DNA of 64,000 bases from Diphasiastrum complanatum (taxonomy: Eukaryota; Streptophyta; Lycopodiopsida; Lycopodiales; Lycopodiaceae): assembly GCA_029204225.1 (NCBI GenBank), contig CM055105.1:10556551-10620550 (forward strand), read 5' to 3'. Below the pieces are notes generated by a model. That model was not told where the DNA came from and searched no databases. It saw only the letters and a program-made list of their open reading frames with translations. Shown here one piece after another: positions 1-11,490 of this stretch. Each line of letters begins with the position of its first letter. Position 1 is the stretch's first letter. Both the position numbers and the translations under genes were made by a program.

Positions 1-584
1 TAGAAGAGAGAGATAGAGGGAGGGTGGAGGTTAGCTCAAATGCACATTATACTTGCTAAAGGAGAAACATAAACTATTAAAACCAAAAAGCATGAACTTG
101 AGAGCAATCGAAAATAACAAGAGCAATAGCAAGCATTGAATTGCAAATGAGGATGCTTCTCTTCCAAAATTGGTAGAGTTTCCTCCTTCTCATTAAGCAT
201 GAAAATAGTGTACAAATGGTGTCTTTTTATAAAATGGGAAAGGTCCTTGCCCCTCAATCCTATTGGCTAATATTCACAATGATCCTATCCATTCATCTTG
301 GACCCAACTTGATCCAAGGGTCCACAAAAAGTTCATTGGTAATCATAAGATTCATGTGAGTCCCAATTTGGACCCAACTCTAAAAAGTAATCTCTAAGTT
401 TAAAAATGACTTTGGGCCTCTAGTTTTATTTTAATTCCAAGGCCCAAGTCAAGTTTATTTTATTTACAACTTTACTTGCGTGCTCATTGGGCCATGGGCT
501 TACGCGCCCAGGATGCCATGCCCTCGCAACACATTTTATTGGATGATTTTATTTATTTACATTTTGTTGGGAATACCCCCAACG
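1..584 (-). mobile_element. LTR (family 1, copy A), partial
   Basis: This is the part inside the window of a long terminal repeat in minus orientation. It aligns closely by eye with 44259-45079 and 46641-47436 (same orientation) and with 49576-50376 (opposite orientation). The inner end is the TGTTGGGAATACCCCC motif at 565-580, after which the accessory ORF of the same element begins. The outer end lies to the left of the window. The low-complexity GA-rich start (1-30) matches the internal GA-rich part of the other copies. In this orientation it is the 3' LTR of its element. Confidence 0.8.
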
Positions 585-2682
585 GGACCCACAACCTGAA
601 GTAGTGCCGGTCCCTCAGCACTCTGCCGGTTTAGTAGAGCGTTTTCTTTGCCCGCCTTTGCTGGATGAGGTAGGTGGTGACGCCCTCCATAAAGTTGAGG
701 CGGTCCAATTTCTTCAAGTCCTTTGGCGTGTGAAGAGACTTGTGGGCCCCTGCAGCCAATCTTGGTTGACCCATGTTTGGAATCGGCGTGTCCATGGATC
801 ACCCTGAAGCGCAGCTCGGTAATAGACACGAGCTATTGGTAGCTGATCTTTGATTTTGTCTGAAGGTAGCACCTTATTAACAGCAAAGAATACGGATGGG
901 AGAAAATTGTCCCATTTAGTTTCGATCCCCATCAGATGTTCCAAGTCCCAGGCGTAAGTGGCTGTCGCGCGGACTGTTGGATCAAGGCAATTGATATATT
1001 GGTTGGCGAACATGGTGAGAGCCTTTTTGGCGTCTACATCTGTAGTCCACCCATATTCTGATGGTATTACTGGCCAATTAAAATTCTGCAGTGTGATCTT
1101 GTCCAGAGGGGTGCCGCATTCCGCCCATTTGGATCTTTGTGGACATGGCAGGAAGTGCACGTTCACCCGTAATTGTTGTGGACTCGTCACGTAGGCCCTG
1201 ATGGCCGCAGGGTCTCTTTCGAACAATTGCTGACGCCACTCTGGTTGTGGTTGGAGGGTGGGTAATACTTGCAGTTCTTTGCCCTTGATTGTTTGAGCAG
1301 AAAATGATATCTGCCAGCTGCTTCTTGATGACTCATGGGGATACTTTGATAGAAATCTGTTGATTTTCTCCTCCACGGACTTTGGTCTTCGGAAGGTTCG
1401 GCTGGCAGATATCGTGCGTGAACCTCTGGATGATGTGGCTTGGCTTTGGCTGGTAGTTGCGCCTTGGCCCTACTCTCGCGTCTCAGCAGCCATATCCGTC
1501 TGCCCTTGGTCCTGGCCTTCGGACCCTTGATCTTGTTGAAATCCCCCTGTTGCCTGCTGGCTCTGGTCTTGGCTTGTACTAGCCTGTGCAGCATCAAAAG
1601 TAGGTGGCGGTGGAATTACCACGGGGGTGGGCTGGGCCTTCATTTCCATGATTTTCCGGCAGGCCTTGAGGGCTTGCTTGACCTGGGTGAGCTCGTGCGT
1701 TGCGCTTCTCCGATATTTGTTGAACTCTGTCTGGTAGTTGTTTAAGATTTGGCTATAAACTTGCACCTGACGTTGTAGAAGATTCATTTCTGATTGAGAA
1801 AGCGGCCTTGAGTCCGGTGCAGGTTGAGCTAACCAGGTGAGCTTTTCTTCTTGTAGGGATTTGACCTCTGTCCCCAGGCACGTATTCTCTGCTTCCAAAA
1901 GATTTAGCTGCGCCTAGATGGGAGCAAGTCATTGGGACGCTTCAGATCAAATCTCCCGCCTTTGTGGATGCCTCAGTCAGCGCTTTGGAGAGGCTTTGGA
2001 TATAGTTGTTGAGGCCCTCCTCCTTCTGTTGCAGCTTGGCAATCTCCTAGTGCCCTGCTTGTTCGTGTTGTTGAGCCAAAATAACCTCTTACTGCAGCTT
2101 GGTGAGGTCTATTCGCAGATGTGTGTTACTCGTCTCCAAATGTAGTACCCTACTTTCCATAATGGCTTTGGCCGCTACCGCATCTAAGATGTATTTTTCC
2201 AGAGTTTGGTACGTCTTTGTTAGATCTGTGGGAGCAGCCGGTACACTGGCACTGGTAGGGGCCTGTGTTGTATCGGCCCCGACGACTTGTGGAGTACCAT
2301 CGTCATTGTCTTCAATCAGGTTCTCATTGGACCTAATGCCATCTGGGGCAGTAGGATCAGTCCGATCTGGCGATGGTACAAACACTGTTTGGACAAATGC
2401 ATCATCAAGCAACGGTTGGTTGTCCTCGACAACCTTTGTTGGCGAAGCAGGTGGGGTTTGAGAAGCAACTGTGGAAACAAGGGTGAGGACGGTTTGTCCG
2501 AACGAGAGGATGGGAGGAACATAAGGGAACTGGAGGGTGGTGTGGAGTATGGAAGAAGGTGAGGATGGAGCAGAAAGTGTCTGGCATGGGGGTGAAAAAT
2601 TGATGACTTGCATCCACGCCAGAGTGTCGGGAGACAATTGAGAATCAGAAGGATTGAATGGAATGGAAGCATAAAAGTACAA
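585..2682 (-). pseudogene. Retroelement accessory ORF (coiled-coil protein), copy A
   Basis: This is a decayed long ORF read on the minus strand from about 2682 to the LTR at 584. The N-terminal part is Pro/Ser/Thr-rich (2682-2270). A coiled coil follows (about 2240-1900 and 1898-1640), rich in heptads of L, Q and E, with a Q/P-rich linker after it. The C-terminal domain of about 230 residues (1390-585) contains the stretches RAYVTSPQQLRVNVHFLPCP and ATATYAWDLEHLMG. Several in-frame stops (for example near 2089, 2045 and 1470) and one frameshift near 1900 show that it is broken. The last residues and the stop codon are supplied by the LTR. Three other copies occur at 45080-46198, 47437-47815 and 57057-57890. 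I do not recognise the family. Its place directly before the 3' LTR suggests an extra ORF after pol, or the gag-like ORF of a non-autonomous element. Confidence 0.6.
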
Positions 2683-3281
2683 TATGATAGGAACTCAAAA
2701 CTATTAAGAAAAATCAAGACAAATGATGAAATTGACAAAAATTGCCTCCAAAACCAAGATTGGTGTTGCTTTTTTATTATGGCCAAATGTGGCTCTATAT
2801 ATACAAAAAGTGGGAGCTCATGGTACTGATTATCCCTCTAATCTCACATGTGTGAGGGTGCTTTGTCATGTGATGACTCATCATGCAAAATTGACACTTG
2901 GACAAAACCTTCTATTTTGAGCACTTTTGGTCCATTTTTCTTCTATGTAGAGAACTAGGAAAACTCTTCTAGAAGTGCATATTCAACTTCCTCAACTTAT
3001 TCCACACGTGTGAGCAGACCTCTACACATGGGATTTGACACCTAATCTCATGATGTGGCTTCATGCAATCTCTAGATTGATGCCATGTGGCATATAACTA
3101 AAATACATGATTTTGTCCTTTTTAGCCAATATACTTGATTTAAACTATATGTACAAGCTATATGATTGTACTACATGAAAAGTACATTTATTTCACACGT
3201 GGGAACAGGCTCCACACATGTGTAATCATTCTATATACATAGATTTGGCCTTGACCAAGCATAATTTTTGCATTTTTCACA
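2683..3281 (-). mobile_element. Copia-type LTR (family 2), 5' part
   Basis: On the minus strand this begins TGTGAAAAATGC at 3281 and runs left to the start of the accessory ORF, where the similarity stops abruptly. It shares about 400 bp with 53479-53880 (plus strand), including the motif TGGACCAAAAGTGCTCAAAA. That second copy continues to a tRNA-Met type primer site, which supports the LTR call. A polypurine tract lies just outside the TG end (3282-3296), so this is the 3' LTR of an element whose body was to the right and is almost entirely gone. Confidence 0.65.
2794..2803 (-). promoter_or_regulatory. TATA box of the family 2 LTR
   Basis: TATATATAG on the minus strand, within a block conserved with the second LTR copy (GTATATACAG at about 53799). 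It sits about 110 bp upstream of the first ATG of the accessory ORF at 2682, so this LTR could have driven that ORF. Confidence 0.5.
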
Positions 3282-3296
3282 CTCCTCCTCAAAAAT
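3282..3296 (-). other. Polypurine tract of the family 2 copia element
   Basis: Minus strand ATTTTTGAGGAGGAG lies directly before the LTR start TGTGAAAA. Position and composition fit the plus-strand primer of a copia element. Confidence 0.5.
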
Positions 3297-3369
3297 CTAG
3301 CTTGATAAAAAAACATGATGATCTTGAACTTGACTCCATGCATATCCATAGGTATCTTTGATGTCTTCT

Positions 3370-4170
3370 ACAATATAAAATAAGATACCGAACATGGAAT
3401 TTTCTGAATCACGTATAACATGAAATAATGATTTTTTATGTATTCTTTAAAGTTTTAAATACTCATCAAATACATTATTTTAATTTTGTCAATAATAACA
3501 AGATCACAAAAATAGTGCACGAAATTATTCATGAAGTTGTTTAATTAATCAAAGTTGGAGGAATAATGTTGATCTTTGTCACATGCATATCATGCTAGAA
3601 ACTTTATCGTACATCTTCAACTTGATTCATAGATCATTATTAAAAAAATGATATATCATAGATTAAGTGATTGCATAAAAAACATGAAATTGTTTTATTA
3701 AAATTCATATCATAGTTTCAATATAAGATAAGAGAATTGTTGCATCAATACAATAGACATATAAGTTTACAAAGCATGTTGAGCATTACATAAAGTTAAA
3801 GGCAATTTTGAGGCCTAATCAACATTTATAGATTTTTTATTGACGCTCTTGTCCTCAATTTCCTTCCTCTTTATTTTCTTGTAAGAAGGAACTAGAGATG
3901 ATCTCTTGCTCAATTTTCACTAAGGTTACCTTTATTTAGACTAAGGTAAATCGCCATAACAATTGCTTGATCTCTAGTGCTACAAGAGTGAGGCTTTCTT
4001 ACAAGTGATTTCAATAATTGTTATAGTATTTGATCAACATCAAATTCCTCATATATGGATTGAAAATTTGTGACTTCCATTTTTTTGTGATGTAGCACAT
4101 CATCAAACATTGATCTCTTTGATGGACTTGCAGGTAGAATACAATCCCATGGTGTTGAGAAGGTGCTTGC
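3370..4170 (-). pseudogene. Decayed tandem copy of the FCP1-like gene 3' end
   Basis: Stretches at 3541-3640, 3840-3990 and 4033-4150 match 4738-4830, 5058-5210 and 5250-5365 in the same order and orientation, with an offset of about 1.2 kb. The matching part covers the last roughly 100 codons of the FCP1-like gene (5052-6047) and its 3' flank. In this copy the reading frame is interrupted by stops and small indels. It is therefore a local tandem duplication that has decayed. The copy does not extend to the catalytic motifs. Confidence 0.65.
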
Positions 4171-5051
4171 AGGAGATTCATGTACCTTCATTGGAGTGTG
4201 TTGTTGTTGTTTTTACAAAGTCTTTTGGTAAAGTTTTTAATTTCCAAGCATAGGTTTTCAATTGGAGACAAGAAGAAGACATAAAAGTCTCAGTATTAAT
4301 TCATGATTTTGAAACATAAAATATAATTTTGCATTATTTTTCTCTTTTGTATCATCATTTACAGCGTAAAGATGCACGCTTCATTGGCTAAGGTTGCAAG
4401 AGGAAAACCTTGACAAAATCAAAAGAAAAAAGGTAATTTTTTTTCCATATTTTATTCAATTACGCTACTAAGGGAAATAGTTGAAAATTGCGTCCTTGAA
4501 GATATATTTGATGTCATATTATGAATCTACAAAATTTTTCCTTTCTTGTTTCTCTAATATAACAAAAGATGTCAAACTTGGGTTCTTCTCAAATAACATA
4601 TAACATGAAGTAACTACAATGGATTGGCTTTTAGATGTACTCTTTAGAGTGTTGAATACTCGTCAAATACATTATTTGATTTTGCCAAACATATGCAAGA
4701 TCACAAAAATAGTGTATTAAATTTTTCATAAAGTTGTTTGATTAATCAAAGTTGAAAGAATTATATTGATCTTTGTCACATGCATGTACCTGATAGAAAA
4801 TTTACCTCAGATCTTCAACTTGATCCATAGTACATACATCAATACTAATAAATTGACAGTTATAGACAAAGTGATTGCATAAGAAACATAAAGACAAAAC
4901 ATAGAAATTCAACAATTTGAAATTGCTTCATCAAAATTCATATTATAATTCTAAGATAAAATAGAAGAATTGTTACATAGAGTTTGAACATTAGACATAT
5001 AACTTCAAACATTACATAGAGTTGAAGGCAATTTCGATGCTTATTCAACAT
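4171..5051. other. AT-rich flank, no gene seen
   Basis: 4171-4500 holds nothing recognisable. 4500-5051 is the 3' flank of the FCP1-like gene and is the second unit of the local duplication (compare 3370-3840). Confidence 0.4.
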
Positions 5052-6047
5052 TTACATTTCTATTGACTCTCTTGTCCTCAATCCCCTTTCTCTTTCCATT
5101 CTTGCAATAAGGAATTGGATATGATCTCTTGCTCGTTTTTCACTAAAGTTATCTTTATCCAGACCAAGGTGGACAGCCATAACCATTGCTTCACCTCTGG
5201 TGCAAGGAAGCCATGGTTTTTTTACAAGGGCTTCCAATATTTGTATTTGATCAACATCAAATTCCTCATATATGGATAGAACCTTCGCGTCTTCCATTTT
5301 CTTGTGATGTAGCACATCATCAAACATTGATTTTTTTGATGGAGCTGCAGGTAGAATAGAGTCCCAAGGATCTTGCATCACCGATTGAAAATAATATAAA
5401 GCTATGATTTGACATGATTGGTTGTTGATCGATACGATTTTCTCTTGAACGTTGGGAGTCTTTTTCATTTCTTCCAAATGAGGTAGTAATACATCATTTA
5501 GATAGTCTCCCTCACTCCACCCATCAAATGTCTCTGAAAATATGCAATTGTCTACACTATTCATACAACATTTATACAGAGAGTCATCTACTAGTATCGT
5601 GTTATGACAATCTAAAGATGGGTAGAAGTGGCGCCAAATGTAACATAAAGGTTTGAAGTCAGCAATGACATTATCATTATCAGGTCTCATCATTCTCTCA
5701 TGCTGATAGCAATTCTCTTGTCTCCATACCATAAAAAATGGTAGCTTTTGTTGTGCTTGTTCCTCCATGAATGTATAAGTGCATAGCAAATTGGTGTATG
5801 TCATGGATGACCATATTCCAACCCTAAACAAAGAGATTATTTTCTTCAAAAAACATAACCATCCAAAACGTAGTTTTATCCATCGTTTTTCAACTTTCAC
5901 AACATCAGGATATCCAAGATGCCTTCCATATCTTTTTAGAAGTACGCCATTCAATTCTAAAATAAGAAACAACTCATCATGGTAATGCTTTTTGGTTGTT
6001 GTACCTGAAAGTACATAGCCAAATGTATTAATCTTCATGCTCTTCAT
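5052..6047 (-). CDS. FCP1/NIF-type HAD phosphatase-like protein
   Basis: A 331-residue open frame without stops. The family (FCP1 homology domain, HAD superfamily) dephosphorylates serine in proteins such as the RNA polymerase II tail. Motif I is at residues 28-36 (LILELNGVL), where plant FCP1-like proteins usually have DLNGxL. The nucleophile Asp is thus Glu31, which would probably remove catalysis. The FRVGIWSS block (residues 74-81) and the ILVDDS motif (151-156) are present. A C-terminal tail of about 110 residues, rich in charged residues, follows the domain. The start ATG at 6047 leaves about 27 residues before motif I, and a single exon is enough for the whole domain. An upstream 5' exon cannot be excluded. 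The decayed methyltransferase-like gene ends about 240 bp upstream on the same strand. The 3' part is tandemly duplicated downstream. Confidence 0.6.
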   Translation of the reverse strand: MKSMKINTFGYVLSGTTTKKHYHDELFLILELNGVLLKRYGRHLGYPDVVKVEKRWIKLRFGWLCFLKKIISLFRVGIWSSMTYTNLLCTYTFMEEQAQQKLPFFMVWRQENCYQHERMMRPDNDNVIADFKPLCYIWRHFYPSLDCHNTILVDDSLYKCCMNSVDNCIFSETFDGWSEGDYLNDVLLPHLEEMKKTPNVQEKIVSINNQSCQIIALYYFQSVMQDPWDSILPAAPSKKSMFDDVLHHKKMEDAKVLSIYEEFDVDQIQILEALVKKPWLPCTRGEAMVMAVHLGLDKDNFSEKRARDHIQFLIARMERERGLRTRESIEM

Positions 6048-6291
6048 GCCTTAATGTATAAAAATACTTTTTTACATCTCCTTAAAAGTCTTTATTTATC
6101 TTCATATGTTCTTAAAAGAAAAAACAATATAAGTGATGCACACACACAAGTACAATTGAAAAGTAAGAACAATTGACATAAGATGGTTTGTTTAGTATCC
6201 AAATATTTATACTTATCATCCATTAAAAAAAAAAAATAGTTCTTTGAAGAGTGCATCAAGGCATCCATCCCATGACTATACAATGACTTTA

Positions 6292-9200
6292 CTAACTTGT
6301 CTCATGTACTATGTCTTGTTCTATAGCTTGGTTCTCCATAGTCTCTTTATCATCCATTTCAGCATGCCCCTCATCCTGAATCAAAGTGTTATCATTATGA
6401 CCTTCAATAACATCATCAAGGCCAACATAACCTTCTTGCATATTGAACAAATCAATGTCCTTTGAGGTTTCAGCAATATCTCTAAGAAAATCTGCAGGCA
6501 ATGGCTGAGCTTGACATGAAGAAGGTAATTGACTTGCACTTCCATCTTCCCCCCCAAGCTTTTATAGAAGGCATTAACCTCAGACAAGCTTTCAACCATC
6601 ATAGAAGCATAACTTTCAAGCAAATCTTTCTCAGAAGAATTACTTACAAACACAATTGTCTTCCTCTCGCTATGTAGGGCCTCTCTCATGGCGAATCCTC
6701 CAGTAAATGCATCCACAACAACTTTTCCATGTTGGCAAAATGAGGAAACAAGCTTAGAAAAGAATGTGCTCTCTTTGGGATATTTGCTAGTACAACCTCC
6801 GCTTAGTGCACAACTCTCATATGTTATAGGATTCTCAAACAATCCAATTTTTTTTTTTGAAGTTGACATTTATTCTGATGGTGATTCTTTTTCCTCTTCA
6901 CTTTCATCTTCATCATATATAATGGACGGTACTTCATTGCTAATAAGAGCATCCCATATGGTTTTGTCCTTTGTCTTTGAGATCATTGCCATCAACACAA
7001 CAAGATCATGGCTACTTGTGTACCTTTTTTTACATGCATCCCCTCTAGTATATGATCCATACTCTAGATGAACGAAACCAACAATGTGTCATAGAGTAGT
7101 ATCCAAAGCACTCAAAACTGGTCCATAAGGTACTAGTGCAACCAAGACATAAGAATCACCCAAGATAATGCTAGCAATGCATTCCACCAACCTTTTAAAA
7201 GCATTTGTAGTCCACTCGTACTGAGGCCCTTGTGATGTAGTGTCCACAAGCACTAACTCAATGTCATTAGAATCACCACATGCAAGTATCACATCTGTAA
7301 AGCATGAGATGAATTCCCCTGTGTTGAAAATCCTCCAAGGCCTTTCAAAATGTAGACGTTGTTGAACTCCAAATGCCTTCGCATGTGCAAGACGTAGTTC
7401 ATTCTTCACAACTTCAGGTAGAGGTGTCTTTTTTTTTGCTTTGTTAGTTGACTACTTCATCCAATCTTTGCTCCAACTATATATCTTATCATAAAGCTCT
7501 TTTGTGATATTGTATTTTTTTGCAACCTCATCATATTGTAGCTTGTCCTCACCAGAGATGCTCTTTAAGTACTCCACAATTCCATTCTTCAGTACTCTAT
7601 TATACTTGAAACTTGTAGCCACATCCTCCATGTCTTTGTACTTTGTTACTACTTTTGCCTTCTTTAACAATATGGTGCCACGAAATATCATTTCTTGTAT
7701 CTTTAAAACTTCATCATCAAGCAACTCTTGAATTCAACGAAACATGCTAGGAGATAATTGTGTGGTACCATCCACCTGCATCTTTTTACCTTTTGCAAAC
7801 TCATTTGAATTCTTATTGGAATGCTCACCCCTGTTGTTTGCAATTTCTCCAATTATGTACTTCTCCATAATATCCAACCACCTATTGAAAATAAACTCGC
7901 TACTCAAAAGCATATGCAAGTCACTTCTTGCATTTATTGCCTCCAATGTGACCTTTATTGCTTCCATGAATTCCTGCACAACATTTAGTAAGACGAGGCA
8001 ATATCATAAATACGCTTAAAATTTAGAAATGCATGAATAAACCTTTATAACATAAAATCTACTAATATAAAAGATTAAAAAAAAACATAGCATAAGTACA
8101 AGGATCACCTTCCATTTTGAGTTTGCTATGGAGTGCCCTCCTGTTGGCTTTGGCGGACAACCAAAGTATTCTCATTGCCTTCTTGCTTGTGATAGAGCAT
8201 CTTGATATGGAGTCTTTACCATAACCTCTTGATGGAGTTAATTCATTAATCTTGAAAGTTTCAAAGTTTCAAGATAATCATGTGCACCTAGTATCCTTGA
8301 ATTCCTATACTGTAGCAGTCTCTTAGATGTTGTGGACATGTTGGAGACTCCACTATTCTTCTTGCAACTAATATAGAGTGTTGACTAGAGACAACATAAT
8401 ACCTGTAAGAAAAAATTTTGCTCTCAAGAATCTCATCTCTCTTTAACATTTTTTTTCGTTTGAACGACATAAGGTACTAGGTCTGCTATCATATCAACCA
8501 CAAGAGGCATACTCATGAACTGGCTCATCAGATATTTGTAATGAACCTTGTTAATTGATCGATATACATAATGAGTAGGAGCACAATCACACAATGTCAC
8601 GAGAATCAAGAATGTGCGATTTTCTCCAAATGGATACATATGTGAAAATTTCTCCCAAAACAATTGACCTTCTACCTTTTCCAAGGCCTTACTTACGTTG
8701 TTGACACTTTCATTTGGTCCTGCTTGGTTTAATGATTGAGCCATCTCAAGGGTAGTCACATCCATGCCAATGATATCACCTGTTGTAGGTTGATTCGCAA
8801 TAGTCTCATATCCTTGGAAGTTCTGAGGTACTACGTCTTCTCCACCTCTTGTGCTTGATCGCCCGCTATGTGCTTTTTTTCTTGTCTCATTCCTCCGTGA
8901 AGATGAAGTTGTCACTTTCCTTTTCTCCTTAAGCACTTTTGGTTGTGATGCCTTCTCAATGTTTGAATCCGACATTGTTACCTTTTCTTCAATATTTTTT
9001 GAGGCTATATCCTTGTCAATAACTAGCTCCGGTTGTTTTTCCATGACTTGGATCTTTTTGAATGGTGTTTCTTACTCACCATCTATCTTCAAAACTTTTG
9101 CCTTATATATCTACTCCTTTGTCCTCTCCTTACACTTCCCGATTTGCACATGGCTAGATAGTTTGTAAGATCTCCCTCTACCAGATGAATGCCTCTCCTC

Positions 9201-9845
9201 GAAAAAACATCATTGCCCAATGTATGTGGTCTTTTTCCCTTCAGTGTATCTTTTATAATACTAGAATAAATTTTAGAAGAAGGAGCTCTTCCTTCTTCAA
9301 GTTGCTTAGCTTTGACCTTTTTAAATCCTTCAACAATGTCTTCACAAGAAGAGAGTCCAGAATCTGCAATCCATTCTGAAAGATTTGGAATATCCCAACC
9401 CATCTTGATCATTGAACCTTCTCTTCCATTTTTGCTTGGCCCCATCATGATAGGAGAGTACTTAGACCATTGCAATTCAATACCAAATAATTTTTTCTAT
9501 TGTAGGCATTCCACTTGAGCAAAATGGTACACCATATGCAGACATTATGTTATCCATGCTTAAAATTATTCCCATACATTTGTAACCTTGTCCATTGTCA
9601 TTAACATAAAGAAATACATCTCCCTTATCTTCATTTGGACCAATAGATTCCATATACCAAGAAGTAGTTTCAGAAATTTCCATCCTTACATCTACCTCCA
9701 CGTCTATTACTAGGAGAATGTCATGACAAGAGATCACTTCCATAGGACTTGTGTTATTTACTTCTGCCACACCCATCTCTTTTTCCATGTCTGCAACCAA
9801 CATTAGCAATGATAATAAGTAAATAAACATGTACCATGATAACAA
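6292..9845 (-). pseudogene. Multi-exon gene with DNA methyltransferase-like C-terminus, decayed
   Basis: Consistent minus-strand coding pieces run 9845-9477, 9475-9089, 9044-8433, about 8420-8109, 7973-7734, 7724-7452, 7409-7089 and 6869-6292. One clear GT-AG intron is 7974-8108: the exon ends with GGHSIANSKWK and the next begins EFMEAIKV. Near the C-terminus are a motif IV-like segment (DIELVLVDTTSQ, about 7270-7230) and then a motif I-like segment (VVVDAFTGGFAMREAL, about 6730-6685). That order fits permuted N4/N6 DNA methyltransferases, but the DPPY core is not conserved, so activity is doubtful. The N-terminal 600 or so residues are unrecognised; one part is Lys/Ser-rich (9040-8850). Damage: in-frame stops near 8225 and 8165, a one-base shift in an A-run near 9490, another in an A-run near 8455, and one in a G-run near 6555. 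It ends with a TAG at 6292. It could be a recent pseudogene, or a real gene with more introns than I can see. Confidence 0.45.
7974..8108 (-). other. Intron of the methyltransferase-like gene
   Basis: On the minus strand the donor is AAG/GTGATCC and the acceptor is TGTTGTGCAG/GAATTC. The 135 bp between are AT-rich with a T-run. Joining the flanks keeps one reading frame. Confidence 0.6.
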
Positions 9846-9889
9846 AAAATGTATTGCTTAGTGAGAGCTCGTAGTCCTAATCATGTCCG

Positions 9890-11490
9890 CTTTATTCACT
9901 TGACAGAAGGTGTCCGTGAAGGTAGAGAGAAGCAAGAATAATGGTTGTCCACATGTGATGTATGTGTTTAGGAATGGCTAGTGTGTATAACCTTGTCTAC
10001 TCCATTTATGTTTGATGGATGACGTCTGTCAGGATGGAGGGAAGTAGGAAGAAGAGCTACCCTCACGTGATGTATGTGTGCATACAACCTCATTCATGCT
10101 TGTCCGTCAAAGTAGAGAGAAGCATGGTGATGGACTACTTGCATGAGTTGGTGAAGCATGGCAAGGGGTACTGCAACAACCTTGTCTACTTCATGTCGGC
10201 TTGACGGATGGTGTTCGTCAAGTAGGAGGGAAGCATGGAGAAGGAGTGCGGACATGGGATATATGTACTTAATGAGAGGTGAAGCATGGTGAGCACTAGT
10301 GCAACTGCCTTGTCTACTTCATGCATGCTTGATGGACGACGTTCGTCAAGTAGGAGAGAAGCATGGAGAAGGAGTGCTCACATGGGATGTAGGTGCTTAA
10401 TGAGAGGTGAAGCATGGGGCAACAACCTTGTCTACTTCATGCATGCTCGGACTATGTCCGTCAAGCTGCCTTGTCTACTTCATGCATGCGTCCGTCAAGT
10501 AGGAGGGAAGCATGGAGAAGGAGTGCTAACATGGGATGTAGGTGCAATTGCCTTGTCCACTTCATGCATGCTTGATGGACGGCGTCCATCAAGTACGCAA
10601 GAAGCATGGAGAAGGAGTGCTAACATGGGATGTAGGTGCGTAATGAGAGGTGAAGCATGGTGAGTTCTAGCGCAATAGCCTTGTCCACTTCATGCATGTT
10701 TGATAGACAATGTCCGTCAAGTAGGAGGGTAGCATGGGGAAGGAGTGCACATGAGATGTATGTGTTAATGGGAGGTGAAGCATGGTGCAACAACGTTGTC
10801 TGTTTCATGCATGCTTGATGAACGATGTTCGTTAAGTAGGAGGGAAGCATGGAGAAGTAGTGCTGACATGGGATATATGTGCTTAATTAGAGAGCATGGG
10901 GAGAGCTAGTGCACTTGCCTTGTCTACTTCATGCATGCTTGATGGACAACGTCCATTAAGTACGTGAGAAGCATGGAGAAGGAGCGCTCACATGGGATGT
11001 ACATGTTTAATGATAGGTGAAGCATGGTGAGGGCTAGCTCAACAACCTTGTCTAGTTCATTCATTGCTTGATGGACAACGTCCATCAAGGAGGGAAGCAT
11101 GGAGGAGGAGTGCTCACATGGAATGTACGTGCTAACTAGTGTGTACAACCTTGTCTAATTCATTCATGCTTGACGGATTGCATTTTTCAAGGTAGATTGA
11201 AACATGATGAAGGGCTACCCACATGCGATGTATGTGTTTAATGAGGTCTAGTGCATAAAACCTTTTCTATACCTTGTGTATTGCATTCGTGCTTGACGAA
11301 CGATTGTCATGAATATGGAGAGAAGCATGGTGAAGGGTAGCCTACATGTGCTCTATGTGAATTATGAAGGCTAGTGCAATAGCCTTGTCTACTTCATGCA
11401 TCCTTGGGGACGGACGGCGTCCGTCAAGGAGGAGGGAACATGGTGATGGGCTACCTACATGCGCTCCATGTGCTTGGTGAGGGCCTTTAA
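9890..11490. repeat. Satellite-like array, about 14 units with a palindromic core
   Basis: The phrase CTTGTCTACTTCATGCATGC recurs with changes near 9990, 10180, 10310, 10426, 10465, 10550, 10678, 10795, 10918, 11045, 11149, 11268 and 11382, mostly 105-130 bp apart. Each unit then has a core close to CTTGACGGACGACGTCCGT, followed by CAAG, which is almost its own reverse complement. After that comes GGAGGGAAGCATGGAGAAGG and an ACATGGGATGTA phrase. Units differ by small indels, and some are cut short (10465). No coding function is evident. Confidence 0.85.

Noticed and set aside
9890-11490. CRISPR-like look of regularly spaced repeats
   Set aside because: Units are not identical, spacers are themselves repeats, and the host is a plant.
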